64,000 bases of DNA from NCBI GenBank assembly GCA_039720395.1, contig CM077833.1, positions 6,029,036 through 6,093,035 on the forward strand. The letters are read 5' to 3'. The DNA comes from Liquidambar formosana (taxonomy: Eukaryota > Streptophyta > Magnoliopsida > Saxifragales > Altingiaceae). The position numbers and the translations under genes were made by a program. Positions 1 through 9,417 of the stretch are shown one piece after another (the first letter of the stretch is position 1; each line of letters opens with the position of its first letter). Below the pieces are notes generated by a model that did no database searches, had not been told where the DNA came from, and saw nothing but the letters and a program-made list of their open reading frames with translations.

Positions 1-370
1 ACTAGCATAACTCATGAATCATCATTTCATGTGAAGTTATCTTTATCACATGATTAGCAAGTCATTTCACGTGAAATTATCTTTATCACATGATATGATA
101 TCACTATCATCTCCTAGAGAATTGAATTCCAAAACTTGAAAGTCAATCTATTCAACACCAAGCTCATTTCATGAGAAAGCCATTTATCATGGCTATTACA
201 ATTCCTCGTTATGTGGGCAAATACAATCACCCAAGATTCAAAAATTTCATTGAAACTTGATAAACTTGAGGGATATATTCATCCCATAACTCAAGGATTG
301 CACAAGAAGTCAATTTGGAGAAGTTTAGAGGTTGCAAGCGCGCAAGACGGGGCAAACGGGCAAAGCGGGC
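1..370. other. Non-coding flank upstream of PMD gene
   Basis: No gene is visible. The stretch is AT-rich and turns C/G-rich near 340-370, where runs of the type gCAAA/CGGG recur just before the GC-rich palindrome. The same kind of run precedes the second palindrome copy (about 3640-3680), so the two upstream regions look related. It may be the distal promoter of the PMD gene or internal DNA of the large Tat element. Confidence 0.4.
23..94. repeat. Short direct repeat, two copies of about 33 bp
   Basis: Two near-identical copies start at 23 and 61. Each begins tcatttcaYgtgaaRttatc and ends in tcacatgat, and they differ at about two positions. The period is 38 bp. No function is apparent. Confidence 0.7.
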
Positions 371-450
371 TAGGGTGACCATCTGCCCTCAGATGGTCAA
401 CCGTCCAGGGCAAGACGGCTGACCGTCCAAGGGGGGACGATTACTCGAGC
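371..450. promoter_or_regulatory. GC-rich imperfect palindrome, copy 1
   Basis: This copy starts gggtgaccatct and contains gaccgtcc/gacggctgacc blocks that pair with each other. It ends in ttactcgagc, where the other copies end in cccgagg. It lies 285 bp upstream of the first ATG of the PMD gene. Related copies are at 3683, 15422, 44124 and 60692. A regulatory role is inferred from the repeated position upstream of TATA-like sequences. Confidence 0.6.
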
Positions 451-734
451 CTACCATCAAAAAAATTCTGGGTTTTTAAACCCTTGTTTGCACACACATC
501 CTCATACTTTCCCAACCCGAAAATTAGAGAGTTTCTCTCTCTAAACTCTCATTCCATTCTCTCCAACTCTCATTCTCTCTTTCCTACCTCAAAAACATTC
601 AATCCAAACATCAAATGCATATCAAACAACAACAAATCAAGCCCATTTAACAATCAAAACAACCAATTCACATCATCTTTGGAAATCAAACCAAATCAAA
701 CCCACTTTTCACAAACCCAACTCCATCATCAAGA

Positions 735-3401
735 ATGTCATCAAGCAAGGACTCAAGCACCAAGTATCCATTCTATGGGGTCAAAAGCAAGTACAAGGCA
801 CCACTCTACGATACTCCACAAGATAGGGTGTTGCTTGAACCCGACAAGCATCTCTCATTTCTCCATTCCTAACAAGAAGTAAGTTTACCCAACTTAACAC
901 TTTTCTTTTGAATCTTTCGATCCTTTTGATGAAATTGCACTTCCTTCTACTTCTTTTGAATACCCCTTGGGTTGTTGAGTGATATCCCTTGATTTGGCAA
1001 GGATTGAACACACAAATTCTTTTCATTTGAAAGCTTGAAAAATGGCACCCGCCAAGTGTTCGATAAAATGTCCAAGTGAAATAAAGATGTTTAATCTTTA
1101 CCAAATCAATGTATATCAACAAGTAAACACTCAAGTGAGTAATATGCTATGATTTAGCAAGGATTGATCATACAAAATTCTTTTGTTTCAAGGCTTGGGA
1201 GGTGTCACCCACCAAGTGTTCGATAAAATGCCCAAGTGATAAAAAAGTGTTCAATCCTTGTCAAATTAAGGCACATGAACAAGTAAACTCATAAACATCC
1301 ATAAGCAATTCATTTCATGAATAGAAACAACTTTTTGACATCTTTTAGAAAACAATTTAAAACCAATTGCTAGTGTAGGTTTATTATTTGCATGTTCTTT
1401 CAACTAACTCCCAAGGTATTTTCAATGGCTATAGCCTAACTTTCAGGACATGCGCACTAGGTCCTCTATCAAAGGACTCATTGAATGGTGGCGGAACATG
1501 GAAAACTTCCAACCCATTGCCAAAGGCCATGTCGAAAAGGCCGGTTTTGGTCCATTCCTAGACTCTTTGTGGAATGACCAATGTGATAGGCTAGCTTTTG
1601 CTAGCCTTGCCTGAACTATGGTGGGACACCACCAATACATTCCATTTTGGCTTTGGGGAGATGACTTTAACTCCCAAGGACTTCACCATGATCACAGGGC
1701 TTGAGCATTAAGGGCAAGAGCTTGGAGTTCTATGAAGAGGCTCATACGGATGAGGATTATCTCTTGGCTTACCTTGGGATGGAAGTTGAGCTAATCAAGA
1801 AAGCAGTGTGCCGCACTTGGCTTTTCAACAAGTTTGCCAAACAAAGGGAGAGCGAGGGTGCGAGCCCCGATTATATTACAAGGGCATTCCTTCTGTACAT
1901 GATCTCATGCACATTCTTTGCCGAGACGGGCGACCTAGCCCCTTTGGGTCTTCTTGCAAGCATGGAGGATGTTGACAAGATTAGGAAATTCAACTGGGGA
2001 GGGGCTGCTCTAGCCACCATGTATCGCACAATGTGTGACATGTCACACGGTGTGACCAAGGACTTCGGTGGGATGCCCTTTGTTTGGGAAGTAATGCTAC
2101 TTCCCTTTCATTTCTTTTCACTCTTTTTTATATTTTCCTTTCTTTTTTTGAATTTTTTCTCAACTCTTGACAGGTTTGGTGCTATGAGTACCTCAACCTA
2201 TGTCGCCCATTCCTCGCTGAGGAAACCATTGAATGGCCTACCCTCAAGAATTACACCCCCACTTATGTGTCAATCCGGGCGGCGAATCGTCATGATTACG
2301 CCTTTGCTAGAGCTCACCTAGCAAGCCTTACTGCTGATATGGTGAAATTCTTTCCCTATTCTTTTCCTTTTCTTTTTACTCCCAATTTCTCATTTTGGAT
2401 TTTTGAACAAATTGACTGGAATCCATGGAAGATATGGGTACCAATGCTGCCCAAGCGATGCATTCCTAGCCTGATGCTGACTGGCAAGAGGGTGCTCTTA
2501 GAAGGCCCCGTGGGTAGGTACTGGTACCTAGGAGAGCATGTCTTACGACAAGTCATGGGTGATGTGAACGCAGCCATGGATCCAATGCCTCCACCACTAA
2601 ACATGAGGCATGCTAACTTGATGGAGGGGGAGGAGTTGTGGGATGCCCTGAGAGGCTGGGATGCAGAAGAGTTCACTTCTCCCGACATTGCATATGACAC
2701 TTTCTGCCTCCAATATCTGATGAGGCCCAGGGTGACAAGCCTCCCTCCCCAGGGGGTAAGTCTTTGATGCTCTCCTAGCCTTTTCTTTTGATAGAGACTC
2801 TATTTAATAGGTGAACTCTTACAGGGTCGACGAGCATGAGGACATAGCTCAACAGTGGGCTCAGGAGTAGTTCCTGGCTCTGAAGATGATGAGATGGAGG
2901 GGCATAGGTCACCACCCTTGCCTCAGCCTAATTGGTTCATTGATTTGTGCTGTGGGTCGGACTTTGTTAAGACCGCCATCACTCATCCTGCATTTGATGA
3001 ATCTCCTAGGATCGACCCAAATCGAGAACAGGTGAGTTCTCTTTATAGGTATTTCTTTCTTTTTTTGAACATTACCTTCAATTTTATCCTTATTGATTAT
3101 CCTAGGTGCCTACGGTATATGCCCAAGAGTTCATCGACCTTAGTGAGGGCTTGAGGGGTGACCTTGTGAGGATGAGCCTAGCCAAATCCATGGCGGAAGC
3201 TCATTTAGATGTCATGGTAAGTGTTCAACCCATTTTAAAGTTCCCATTTGTGGTTTTCAACCAACCTTATTCTCATACTTGACTCCTTTGCAATGAATTT
3301 TGTATATGCAGCCACCACCAGCAATGCGCCCTCCTAGAGCACCTCGTGGGGGTCGTGACGGAGCTGGGCTGAGCCGCAAAAGAAGCTCTAGGAGCCGCTG
3401 A
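735..3401 (+). pseudogene. Plant mobile domain (PMD) protein gene, seven exons, broken
   Basis: Exons read as 735-878, 1447-2090, 2174-2341, about 2412-2755, 2825-3031, 3106-3216 and 3312-3401, with mostly canonical GT/AG ends. Exon 1 begins MSSSKDSSTKYPFYGVKSKY. Exon 2 carries the PMD signature TNTFHFGFGEMTLTPKDFTM, then TWLFNKFA and GGAALATMYRTMCDM. Later exons give WCYEYLNLCRPF and GRYWYLGEHVLRQVMGD. The last exon ends in an Arg/Ser tail (LSRKRSSRSR). PMD proteins of the MAIN/MAIL1 type are nuclear proteins linked to gene expression and transposon silencing, and PMD sequences are also known inside transposons. Damage: TAA three codons before the end of exon 1, +1 shifts near 1612 and 1702, no AG acceptor before exon 4 (about 2412), and a stop or shift near 2835-2872. 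The gene is antisense to the gypsy pol to its right. Family call firm; exon 4 start uncertain. Confidence 0.8.
978..1288. repeat. Tandem duplication of about 155 bp inside PMD intron 1
   Basis: The segment from 978 (ending near 1132) recurs from about 1136 to 1288. Both copies share ttggcaaggattga or a close variant, ccaagtgttcgataaaatg, ccaagtga and aacaagtaaac. Similarity is roughly 75-80%, so the duplication is old. It falls wholly inside intron 1 (879-1446). Confidence 0.65.
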
Positions 3402-3682
3402 GTTCATTTACTTTCTTGTTGGGCTTGTAGAAACAATGAGACAATGGTTATCTCTTTGCATTTCATGCTTGTGTTTTGTAATTGCCCCCTAAAACCAACT
3501 TTCTTATCCCTTGCTATGGATACTTGTTGTGCTTGTTTGAATCTATCATGATGATGTTATGGTGCCTTTCTCATGAAAATTTGAGTCAATGTGAGTTCAT
3601 AGGAATGAAAATGGCCTAAAAAGGCCATTCGAACGCGAAAATAGGCAAAACCGGGCGAAACAAGGCAAAACAAGGCGGAGGC
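3402..3682. other. Spacer between PMD gene and second antisense gene
   Basis: This is the PMD 3' flank, without an ORF of note. From about 3610 it turns into CAAAA/CGGG-type runs resembling those before the first palindrome. It probably holds the PMD 3' UTR and the distal promoter of the next gene. Confidence 0.4.
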
Positions 3683-3764
3683 CTTGGGTGACCATCTGGC
3701 CCCGGACGGATTAGCCGTCTGGGCCTAGACAGGCTGACCGTCCAGCCCCGGACGGTTACCCGAG
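3683..3764. promoter_or_regulatory. GC-rich imperfect palindrome, copy 2
   Basis: This copy reads from cttgggtgaccatct to ggttacccgagg. The outer arms (gggtgacc and ggttaccc) pair, as do the inner blocks agccgtctgg and ctgaccgtcc. It lies 87 bp upstream of a clear TATA box and is very close to the copy at 15422 in the gypsy LTR. Confidence 0.7.
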
Positions 3765-3851
3765 GTCGACGCGCTTTTTCGCGATTTTTCAGGAATTTCG
3801 CTATTTTGACGGGTCTACTCCCTTTAGGACTCGAATTTGTGACCCTTTCCC

Positions 3852-3858
3852 TATAAAA
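3852..3858 (+). promoter_or_regulatory. TATA box of the DUF7745-like gene
   Basis: TATAAAA stands 49 bp upstream of the likely start codon (ATG at 3907) and downstream of palindrome copy 2. Position and context fit a plant core promoter on the plus strand, antisense to the gypsy element. Confidence 0.6.
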
Positions 3859-3906
3859 ACACATGAGGGAAGCCTTCTAACTCACCTATTTTCATTGTCA
3901 ATAATT

Positions 3907-5183
3907 ATGGAAGCCTTGGATGGGTTCTTAAGAGGGTTTTTGGCAGTCATGGCTGCCAAAGACAAAACTGAGTTTAAGCGCTTCGGCTTGGAACCATTGC
4001 TCTCCATAAGGCACGTGAGGCTCGAGACGACTCTTCTCACTGCGGCTACATACTTCTGGGATCCTCAACTCCATGTCTTTCGATTCAATTACGAAGAATT
4101 ATGCCCAACCATGGAAGAATTCAGTGCTTTATTTGGAGTTTCACCTGCAGGGCCATTCATCCTTCCTACACCTCGTTTTGATTACCTTGCTTCCTTCTCG
4201 GATTTTCTTGGCATTCCCCAAAGGGACACAACGATCTTCGTCAAGGACCATATGGTGGACTTAATGAAGTTAGCAACCTCATTCTTGGCTCATGATAGCG
4301 AAGGTACTCTGACTTTCACCCCTCAAATTCAACGTACACTCGCTTTCTGTTTAATTGGTCGCTTTCTCATATCCACCGACACTCTTCAAGCCCCTGTTCA
4401 AATATGTGAGTTGGTTAACCCTCTTCTCAAGCGACATAACATCATTCCCTTGGTATTAGCTGAAACCTTGAATGGTTTAGATAGGGTTCATGGCAACCCC
4501 AAAGCGCCTTTAGAAGGTAGCCCCTTTTTACTACAAATGTGGCTACTCGAGCGCTTGAACTTTCTATCTCCCACTACTATCAATCCATACAAGCCCCAGC
4601 ACTTCTGTCTGCGTCGAGTTGAACTCCCTGGGCCATTCTCTTTACGAGATTGGTTGGGTTACTTCCAAACACTGTCGTGGCGGAACATCAAATGGTATGT
4701 CTTCATATAGGGATGTAAAGAGCAGGTACTTTTTCGAACTTCGGGGGTGTGCTTTTGTCAAACTCATAGGACTGAGATCAACTTCCTTCTATTGGACTTC
4801 GAGAATTCTTCGCCAGATGGGCGCCATGCAAACTATACCGTCCTTAATAGGACCTTGTTGCTCTGTGGAACCTGTCGGTCAAGTGGGCGAGGACTCGCTG
4901 GCCTACAGACCTGAAATTGACTCGGATTGCCAACACTAAAGGACCTTTCGAGATGAGTAAAGAATACAAGCAATGGTTGAAGGATGATTTGGGCGAAAGG
5001 GAGACTTCTCGTCGAGAAAGAATTTATGACCTTATCAAGGACACGAGACTTGGGTTTTGCAGAGAAGACATTCTTAAGGCAGTGGAGGCATCCCACGACC
5101 ATGACTTACGAAAGAAAAGGAGACTCGAGAGAGAAAGAAAGAAGACACACAAGACGACTCTGAAGAAACTCAAGGGGACTTAA
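3907..5183 (+). pseudogene. DUF7745-like additional ORF, antisense to gypsy pol
   Basis: The first 268 codons (3907-4710) are open and begin MEALDGFLRGFLAVMAAKDK. Family-type segments are TYFWDPQLHVFRF, CPTMEEFSALFGVSPAGP and PLVLAETLNGLDRVHGNPKA, then LLQMWLLERLN. I recognise this as the plant DUF7745-like family common in retroelement-rich plant genomes; its function is unknown. After the TAG at 4708 homology continues in other frames: 4700-4860 (ELRGCAFVKLIGLRSTSFYW) and then 4870-5183. The last part ends in a basic, Lys/Arg/Glu-rich probable coiled coil (RKKRRLERERKK). At least two frameshifts are therefore present. The start is taken at the ATG, not the upstream TTG. It has a TATA box and palindrome upstream and sits between pol and the expected 3' LTR, the place where Tat elements can carry antisense extra ORFs. 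Confidence 0.7.
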
Positions 5184-5363
5184 AGACTCAAGGAATAGAA
5201 TATCTATGGCATGTCAATAGTTCTTTTACTTAACACCAATAAATTGTTATGTCAAACAATTAGTTTCAAATGAATTGCCAATAATTATCTACTTTCGAGA
5301 TTTCTGTGATTATATTGTTTGGACCGCACCCAATGTAACTTTATGGGCTGCCTACGTATCCCC

Positions 5364-5456
5364 GTTTTCTTTTTCTCTTTTTTTTTTTCTTTTTTTTTCT
5401 TTTTTTCTTATTTTTTTTTCCTTTCTTTTTTTTTCCTTCTTTTTTTTTTTTCTTTT
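5364..5456 (-). other. Long polypurine tract in element sense
   Basis: About 93 nt are almost purely pyrimidine on the plus strand, mostly T with scattered C, so A/G on the coding strand of the element. It could be an internal polypurine tract or simple-sequence expansion. The true PPT should abut the 3' LTR, which is not in the window. Confidence 0.45.
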
Positions 5457-5485
5457 GGGGAATCAGGTCCTCGTAGTTCAAATGC

Positions 5486-5535
5486 CTTAACTTTTGCCTA
5501 GGCCGCCCTTACAGGTTTTCAACCTAGCAGGCCTT
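5486..5535 (-). repeat. Tat 3' UTR motif, copy 1
   Basis: A block reading ccttaacttttgcctaggcc, then gcccttacaggttttcaacc and tagcaggcc. Related copies lie at about 42673, 42721 and 43565. Here it follows the degenerate end of integrase. Confidence 0.6.
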
Positions 5536-5616
5536 ATACATAATACTTCTTTAATTGATCCAAATTGGTAGGACGAGCGAACTCGATCCCATCCAAATCC
5601 ATAAGTCGAACAGCCC

Positions 5617-6693
5617 CTACTGGCAATATCTCTTGATGACGTACGGTCTTCCCCAACTTGGTTTGAACTTTCCTCGCGGATCGAAAATTGGAGCTTGGAT
5701 CTCTTTCAACACTAAATCCCCTTTCTTTAAGCCTCTGTCTTTGACATGTTTGTTGAATGCCCTCGCGACTCTTCTCTGGTACCCTTGCACATGGTAGAGA
5801 GCCCTCAATCGCCTTTCATCTAGCAATGCCAACTCATCATAACGACTTTTGATCCAGTCCACCTCTGCTAGTTGACTTTCCATAGCAACCCTTAATGAAG
5901 GAACTTCCAATTCCACTGGTAGAACAGCCTCCATCCCATACACTAGAGCATACGGCGTAGCCCCTGTTGACGATCTGACTGACGTTCTGTACCCCCATAA
6001 TGCCAATAGTAGTTTCTCATGCCAATCAGTGTACGTGTCAGCCGTTTTTTGTAATATCTTCTTGATGTTCTTGTTGGCGGCTTCCACTGCGCTGTTTGTC
6101 TGTGGGCGATACGGGGATGACAAGTGATGAACGATCTTGTATTTCTGCAAGAGTTTTTTAGTTTCCTTTTGGAAGTGCTGACCGTTATCTGAAATGACCT
6201 CATGCGGTACCCCGTATCGGTAGATAATGTTGAGCTGTATGAACTGCGCCACCTTTTTAGCGTTCAAAACTTTGAAGGAAGCTACTTCCACCCACTTGGT
6301 GAAGTAATCGATGGTTACCAAGATGTATTCATGTCCGTTGGATGCCTTCGGCTTGATCTGCCCGATGATATCTATTCCCCACACTGCAAACGGCCATGGA
6401 GTTGACAAGTTTGTTAAGGGCATAGAGGGCAAATGTTGTCCGTTGGCGAAGAGCTGACACTTATGGCATTTCTTGACATGGGCATAACAATCCCTTTCCA
6501 TTGTAGACCAGTAATACCCTAGCCTCATGATCTTTTTAGCCAGCATGTATCCATTCATATGCGGAGCCCCCACTCCTTCATGAATCTCTTCGATGAGTTT
6601 TCTAGCCTCTTCCTCCGTGACACACAGCAAGTGGATTCCGTCATAAGACCTCCGATACAGTTTCCCTCCACATACCACATAATGGCTTGCCAA
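5617..6693 (-). CDS. Gypsy integrase domain
   Basis: The 358-codon open frame covers the integrase that joins element cDNA to host DNA. Residues numbered from this ORF: zinc-binding H38, H45, C76 and C79 (CHKCQ); catalytic D108 (WGIDIIG), D169 (ISDNG) and E204 (AVEAANKN), with 35 residues between the last two as in the D,D35E family. The C-terminal part has KKGDLVLK and KFKPSWGRPYVIKR. The TAG at 5617 falls short of the usual family end: in another frame the sequence continues to about 5545 with LMDLDG-like and LDQLKKYYV-like tails. The frame begins inside pol, so the first Met is not a real start. Confidence 0.85.
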   Translation of the reverse strand: MASHYVVCGGKLYRRSYDGIHLLCVTEEEARKLIEEIHEGVGAPHMNGYMLAKKIMRLGYYWSTMERDCYAHVKKCHKCQLFANGQHLPSMPLTNLSTPWPFAVWGIDIIGQIKPKASNGHEYILVTIDYFTKWVEVASFKVLNAKKVAQFIQLNIIYRYGVPHEVISDNGQHFQKETKKLLQKYKIVHHLSSPYRPQTNSAVEAANKNIKKILQKTADTYTDWHEKLLLALWGYRTSVRSSTGATPYALVYGMEAVLPVELEVPSLRVAMESQLAEVDWIKSRYDELALLDERRLRALYHVQGYQRRVARAFNKHVKDRGLKKGDLVLKEIQAPIFDPRGKFKPSWGRPYVIKRYCQ

Positions 6694-7515
6694 TCTTCTC
6701 AGTGTTCACCTATCCACGCGAGATGCTTCCTCTGGATATTCCCTTTCCTCGATGAGTCTTCTTATGTCATAATACTAAGGGTGGTTATCTGTTACCTCTC
6801 CTTCTCGGATGGAATAGCAATAAACAGGTTTCTCTCTGCATGCGATCACGAGTGGTTTCACGCTTCCCTCTTTCGGTATTTCCATCATTGAAGCTAGAGT
6901 TGCTAAGGCATCAGCGAATTGATTCTTATTTCTTGACAGATAATTGAACTCGATCTCCGCAAACTCTTTAGTCAGTGCTTCCAAATAGGCATGATAGGGC
7001 AATAGCTTCTCGTCACGAGTTTTCCACTCCCCTATTATCTGACAGATTATCAATGCTGAATCTCCGAATACCTCCAGTTCTTTTATCCCCAACTCTAACG
7101 CAGCTTCCAATGCTAGGATGTAGGCTTCATACTCCGCTATGTTGTTGGTGGCTTCGAACCCCAATTTGACTGCTAAAGGCGTGAAGGCTTCTTCAGGTGA
7201 GACTAGTAGCACTCCTATTCCATATCCCCTTCTGTTTGCAGCTCCGTCGAAGTAGACTCTCCAAACCTTCTTCTTGATTTCCAGGATATCTTCGTCGTGG
7301 AACTCATCATTGAATTGGGTTGATGATGACACAGGGCAACTTGCCAAATGGTTTGCAATGACACTTCCTTTAACGGACTTCTGCGCCAGGTACTTTATGT
7401 CGAATTCATTGAGAAGAAGCGACCAACGAGCGGTCCTGTACGATAGGACTGGTTTTTCTAGCAAATACTTCAAAGGATCCAATCGACTTATCAACAGGAC
7501 TTCGAAAGACATCAT
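6694..7515 (-). pseudogene. Gypsy archaeal-type RNase H (second RNase H) and connection
   Basis: The open part (6775-7515) encodes the extra RNase H of Tat elements. Catalytic acids are visible in VYFDGAANRRGYG, NIAEYEAYILALEAAL, VFGDSALI and NQFADALATLASM. Upstream (YRTARWSLLLNEFDIKY) is the tail of the first RNase H. Between this domain and integrase (6694-6774) the frame carries two stops, one where Trp is expected (TAG after DNHP) and one where Arg is expected (TGA before TLRRL). The polyprotein is therefore interrupted and unlikely to be functional. Confidence 0.8.
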
Positions 7516-8860
7516 GTAATGACAGAGTTTCTAGGTAGCCCATACCAATGCTACGCAAGCCTTTTCTAGCGCATTGTATTTTACTTCATAATCTGTCATT
7601 TTCTTGCTCAAGTAGTAGATGGCATTTTCCTTTTTTGACCCTTCAAGGTATTGAGCTAACATAGCTCCCGTCGCGGTTTCGGTAACCGTTAAGTATAACA
7701 GTAATGGTTCACCTTATCGCGGGGGAACCAAGATTGGGGGGTTGCTTAGATACCTTTTAATGGTTTCAAAGGCTTCTTGACAATCCTCATTCCATTCCTT
7801 GGAAACGCCCTTCTTAGGTAGCTTGAAAATCGGCTCGCACACCATAGTTAAATTAGCGATGAATCTGCTTATATACTGAATTTTCCCCAGAAATCCTCGA
7901 ATCTGCTTTTCTGTGCTAGGCGGCTCCATTTCTACAATGGCCTTGATTTTTCCCGAATCAACCTCAATTCCTCTTTGAGTAATCATGAACCCTAATAACT
8001 TGCCCGCAGTGACACTCAAGGCGCATTTCTGTGGATTCAACCGCAAGTTGTACTTCTTTGCTCGCTCCAGGAACCTTTCTAGTGCCATGAAGTGTCCTTC
8101 TCGATCCACAGACTTCACGATCATGTCGTCCACATACACTTCCACCTCCTTATGGATCATGTCATGTAGCAATGTTGTAGCAGCTATCTGATAGGTAGCC
8201 CCGGTATTTCTCAAATTGAACGGCATCATTTTGTAGTAATATGTTCCCCACTGTGTGATAAAAGCTGTTTTCTCCATATCCTGCGGCTGCCATCTTTATC
8301 TGATTGTATCCAGAAAACCCATCCATGAAAGAGAGAAGCGCATGTCCTACAGTATTATCTACCAGCACATCGATGTGGGGCAAAGGAAAATCATCCTTAG
8401 GACTTGCTACATTAAGATCTCGAAAATGCACACACATCCTTACTTTTCCATCCTTTTTGGGCACGGGCACTATATTGGATAACCATTCCGGATACTCCAC
8501 AACCTGTAGGAATCTTGCGTCCAGTTGCTTGGTTACTTCTTCCTTTACTTTCAATGCCCATTCAGGTTTTAACCTTCTCAATTTTTACTTTACTGGCTTT
8601 TTAAGGGGATTGGTGGGGATGAAATGTTGCACAATATCTGGATCAATACCAGGCATATCCTCATAAGACCATGCGAAGGCCTCTACATTGGCTTTTAGAA
8701 GTATTATTAATTTTTCTTTTTCAGCAGGCGAGAGAGTTATCCCAATTTTAATTATCCTTGGCAATTCATCTGTCCCTAGATTGATTGATTCTAATTCATC
8801 CATGTTAGGTTCGGTAACGCTCCCTTTTCCTTTGCTCGAGGAGCTCCGGGGGGATGTCAT
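7516..8860 (-). pseudogene. Gypsy reverse transcriptase and first RNase H
   Basis: From the right: 8585-8860 holds the linker (PADKEK-like, then AFAWSYEDMPGIDPDIVQHF), 8162-8581 the fingers (FRDLNVASPKDDFPLPHIDV), and 7714-8277 the palm with catalytic YVDDM and thumb (GFLGKIQYISRFI). 7516-7713 is the first RNase H (LEKACVALVWAT), where the usual catalytic Asp of the first strand reads as Glu (TVTETATGAML). Defects: TAA at about 8582 (KPVK-stop-KLRRL, expected Gln), a frameshift near 8280 between the two RT frames, a stop near 7712 and TAG near 7530 (WAT-stop-KLCHYM, expected Gln). It copies element RNA into cDNA when intact; here it is dead. Confidence 0.85.
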
Positions 8861-9417
8861 TCCTAGGATCTATATCCATGCCATAGATATCCATAGAAGA
8901 GAGAAAGGAAACACTGCAAATAATGAAAAGAAACATGCTTTATTGACTGAACTAACAAAACAAAACAAAGAAAAGAAAACACATGTGCCACAACTAGGGA
9001 ACGACTCCTACCTCCACAAGGTGGGCTAGGCGGACACACTTTATTTGAAAGGAAAACTAAGACAAGCTACTAAGGAACCTACAAGCTACTATCAGGTAAG
9101 TCGAGATCCTCGCCCTCACGAATTTCTGCAACGGTACCCTCTTCAAGATACCAATTAAGGAGCGGCACGGCTGCATGGTGAATTGAAGAACACTTAAGAT
9201 CCGATCCCTCCACAGCAAGAATCATATCTTAAAACATTGTAACCATGGCTTCCGAATCCATCTGTTCTACCCAGTCCTCACTCTTCTCTTCCCAATAGTC
9301 ATCCTTGATCGCTTCATCATCAACCATTGTTGCAGTGATGGGATACCACTCAGTGAAGAATATTTCAAACCCCGGAACTCTCGCCTTGGTTGGTTTGTCA
9401 ATGGATGGTTCGGGGAA
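8861..9417 (-). other. Protease-RT linker with possible Ogre-type intron
   Basis: Right after the protease frame, FPEPSIDKP continues the polyprotein in phase past a TGA, and recognisable linker runs to about 9100. From 9090 to 8861 the frame is full of stops and T-rich on the coding strand. It holds candidate acceptors tttgcag (about 8918) and tagatcctag just before the RT frame. Some Tat elements (Ogre) have an intron between protease and RT, so this may be one; a donor cannot be fixed by eye. Confidence 0.4.

Larger units (their letters stand above)
5184..5545. other. Gypsy 3' untranslated region between pol end and antisense gene
   Basis: Non-coding. It includes a block from about 5320 (gaccgcacccaatg, tgggctgcctacgtatc) that recurs at 43413 in the other Tat remnant, a long pyrimidine tract and the gcctaacttttgcctagg-type motif. 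It corresponds to the pol-proximal 3' UTR of a Tat element read on the minus strand. Confidence 0.6.

Noticed and set aside
484..1134. Plus ORF 484-882 and minus ORF 781-1134
   Set aside because: The first is a different frame across PMD 5' UTR and exon 1, low in complexity (Asn/Ser/His-rich); the second is antisense to it. The exon 1 frame from 735 explains the region better.
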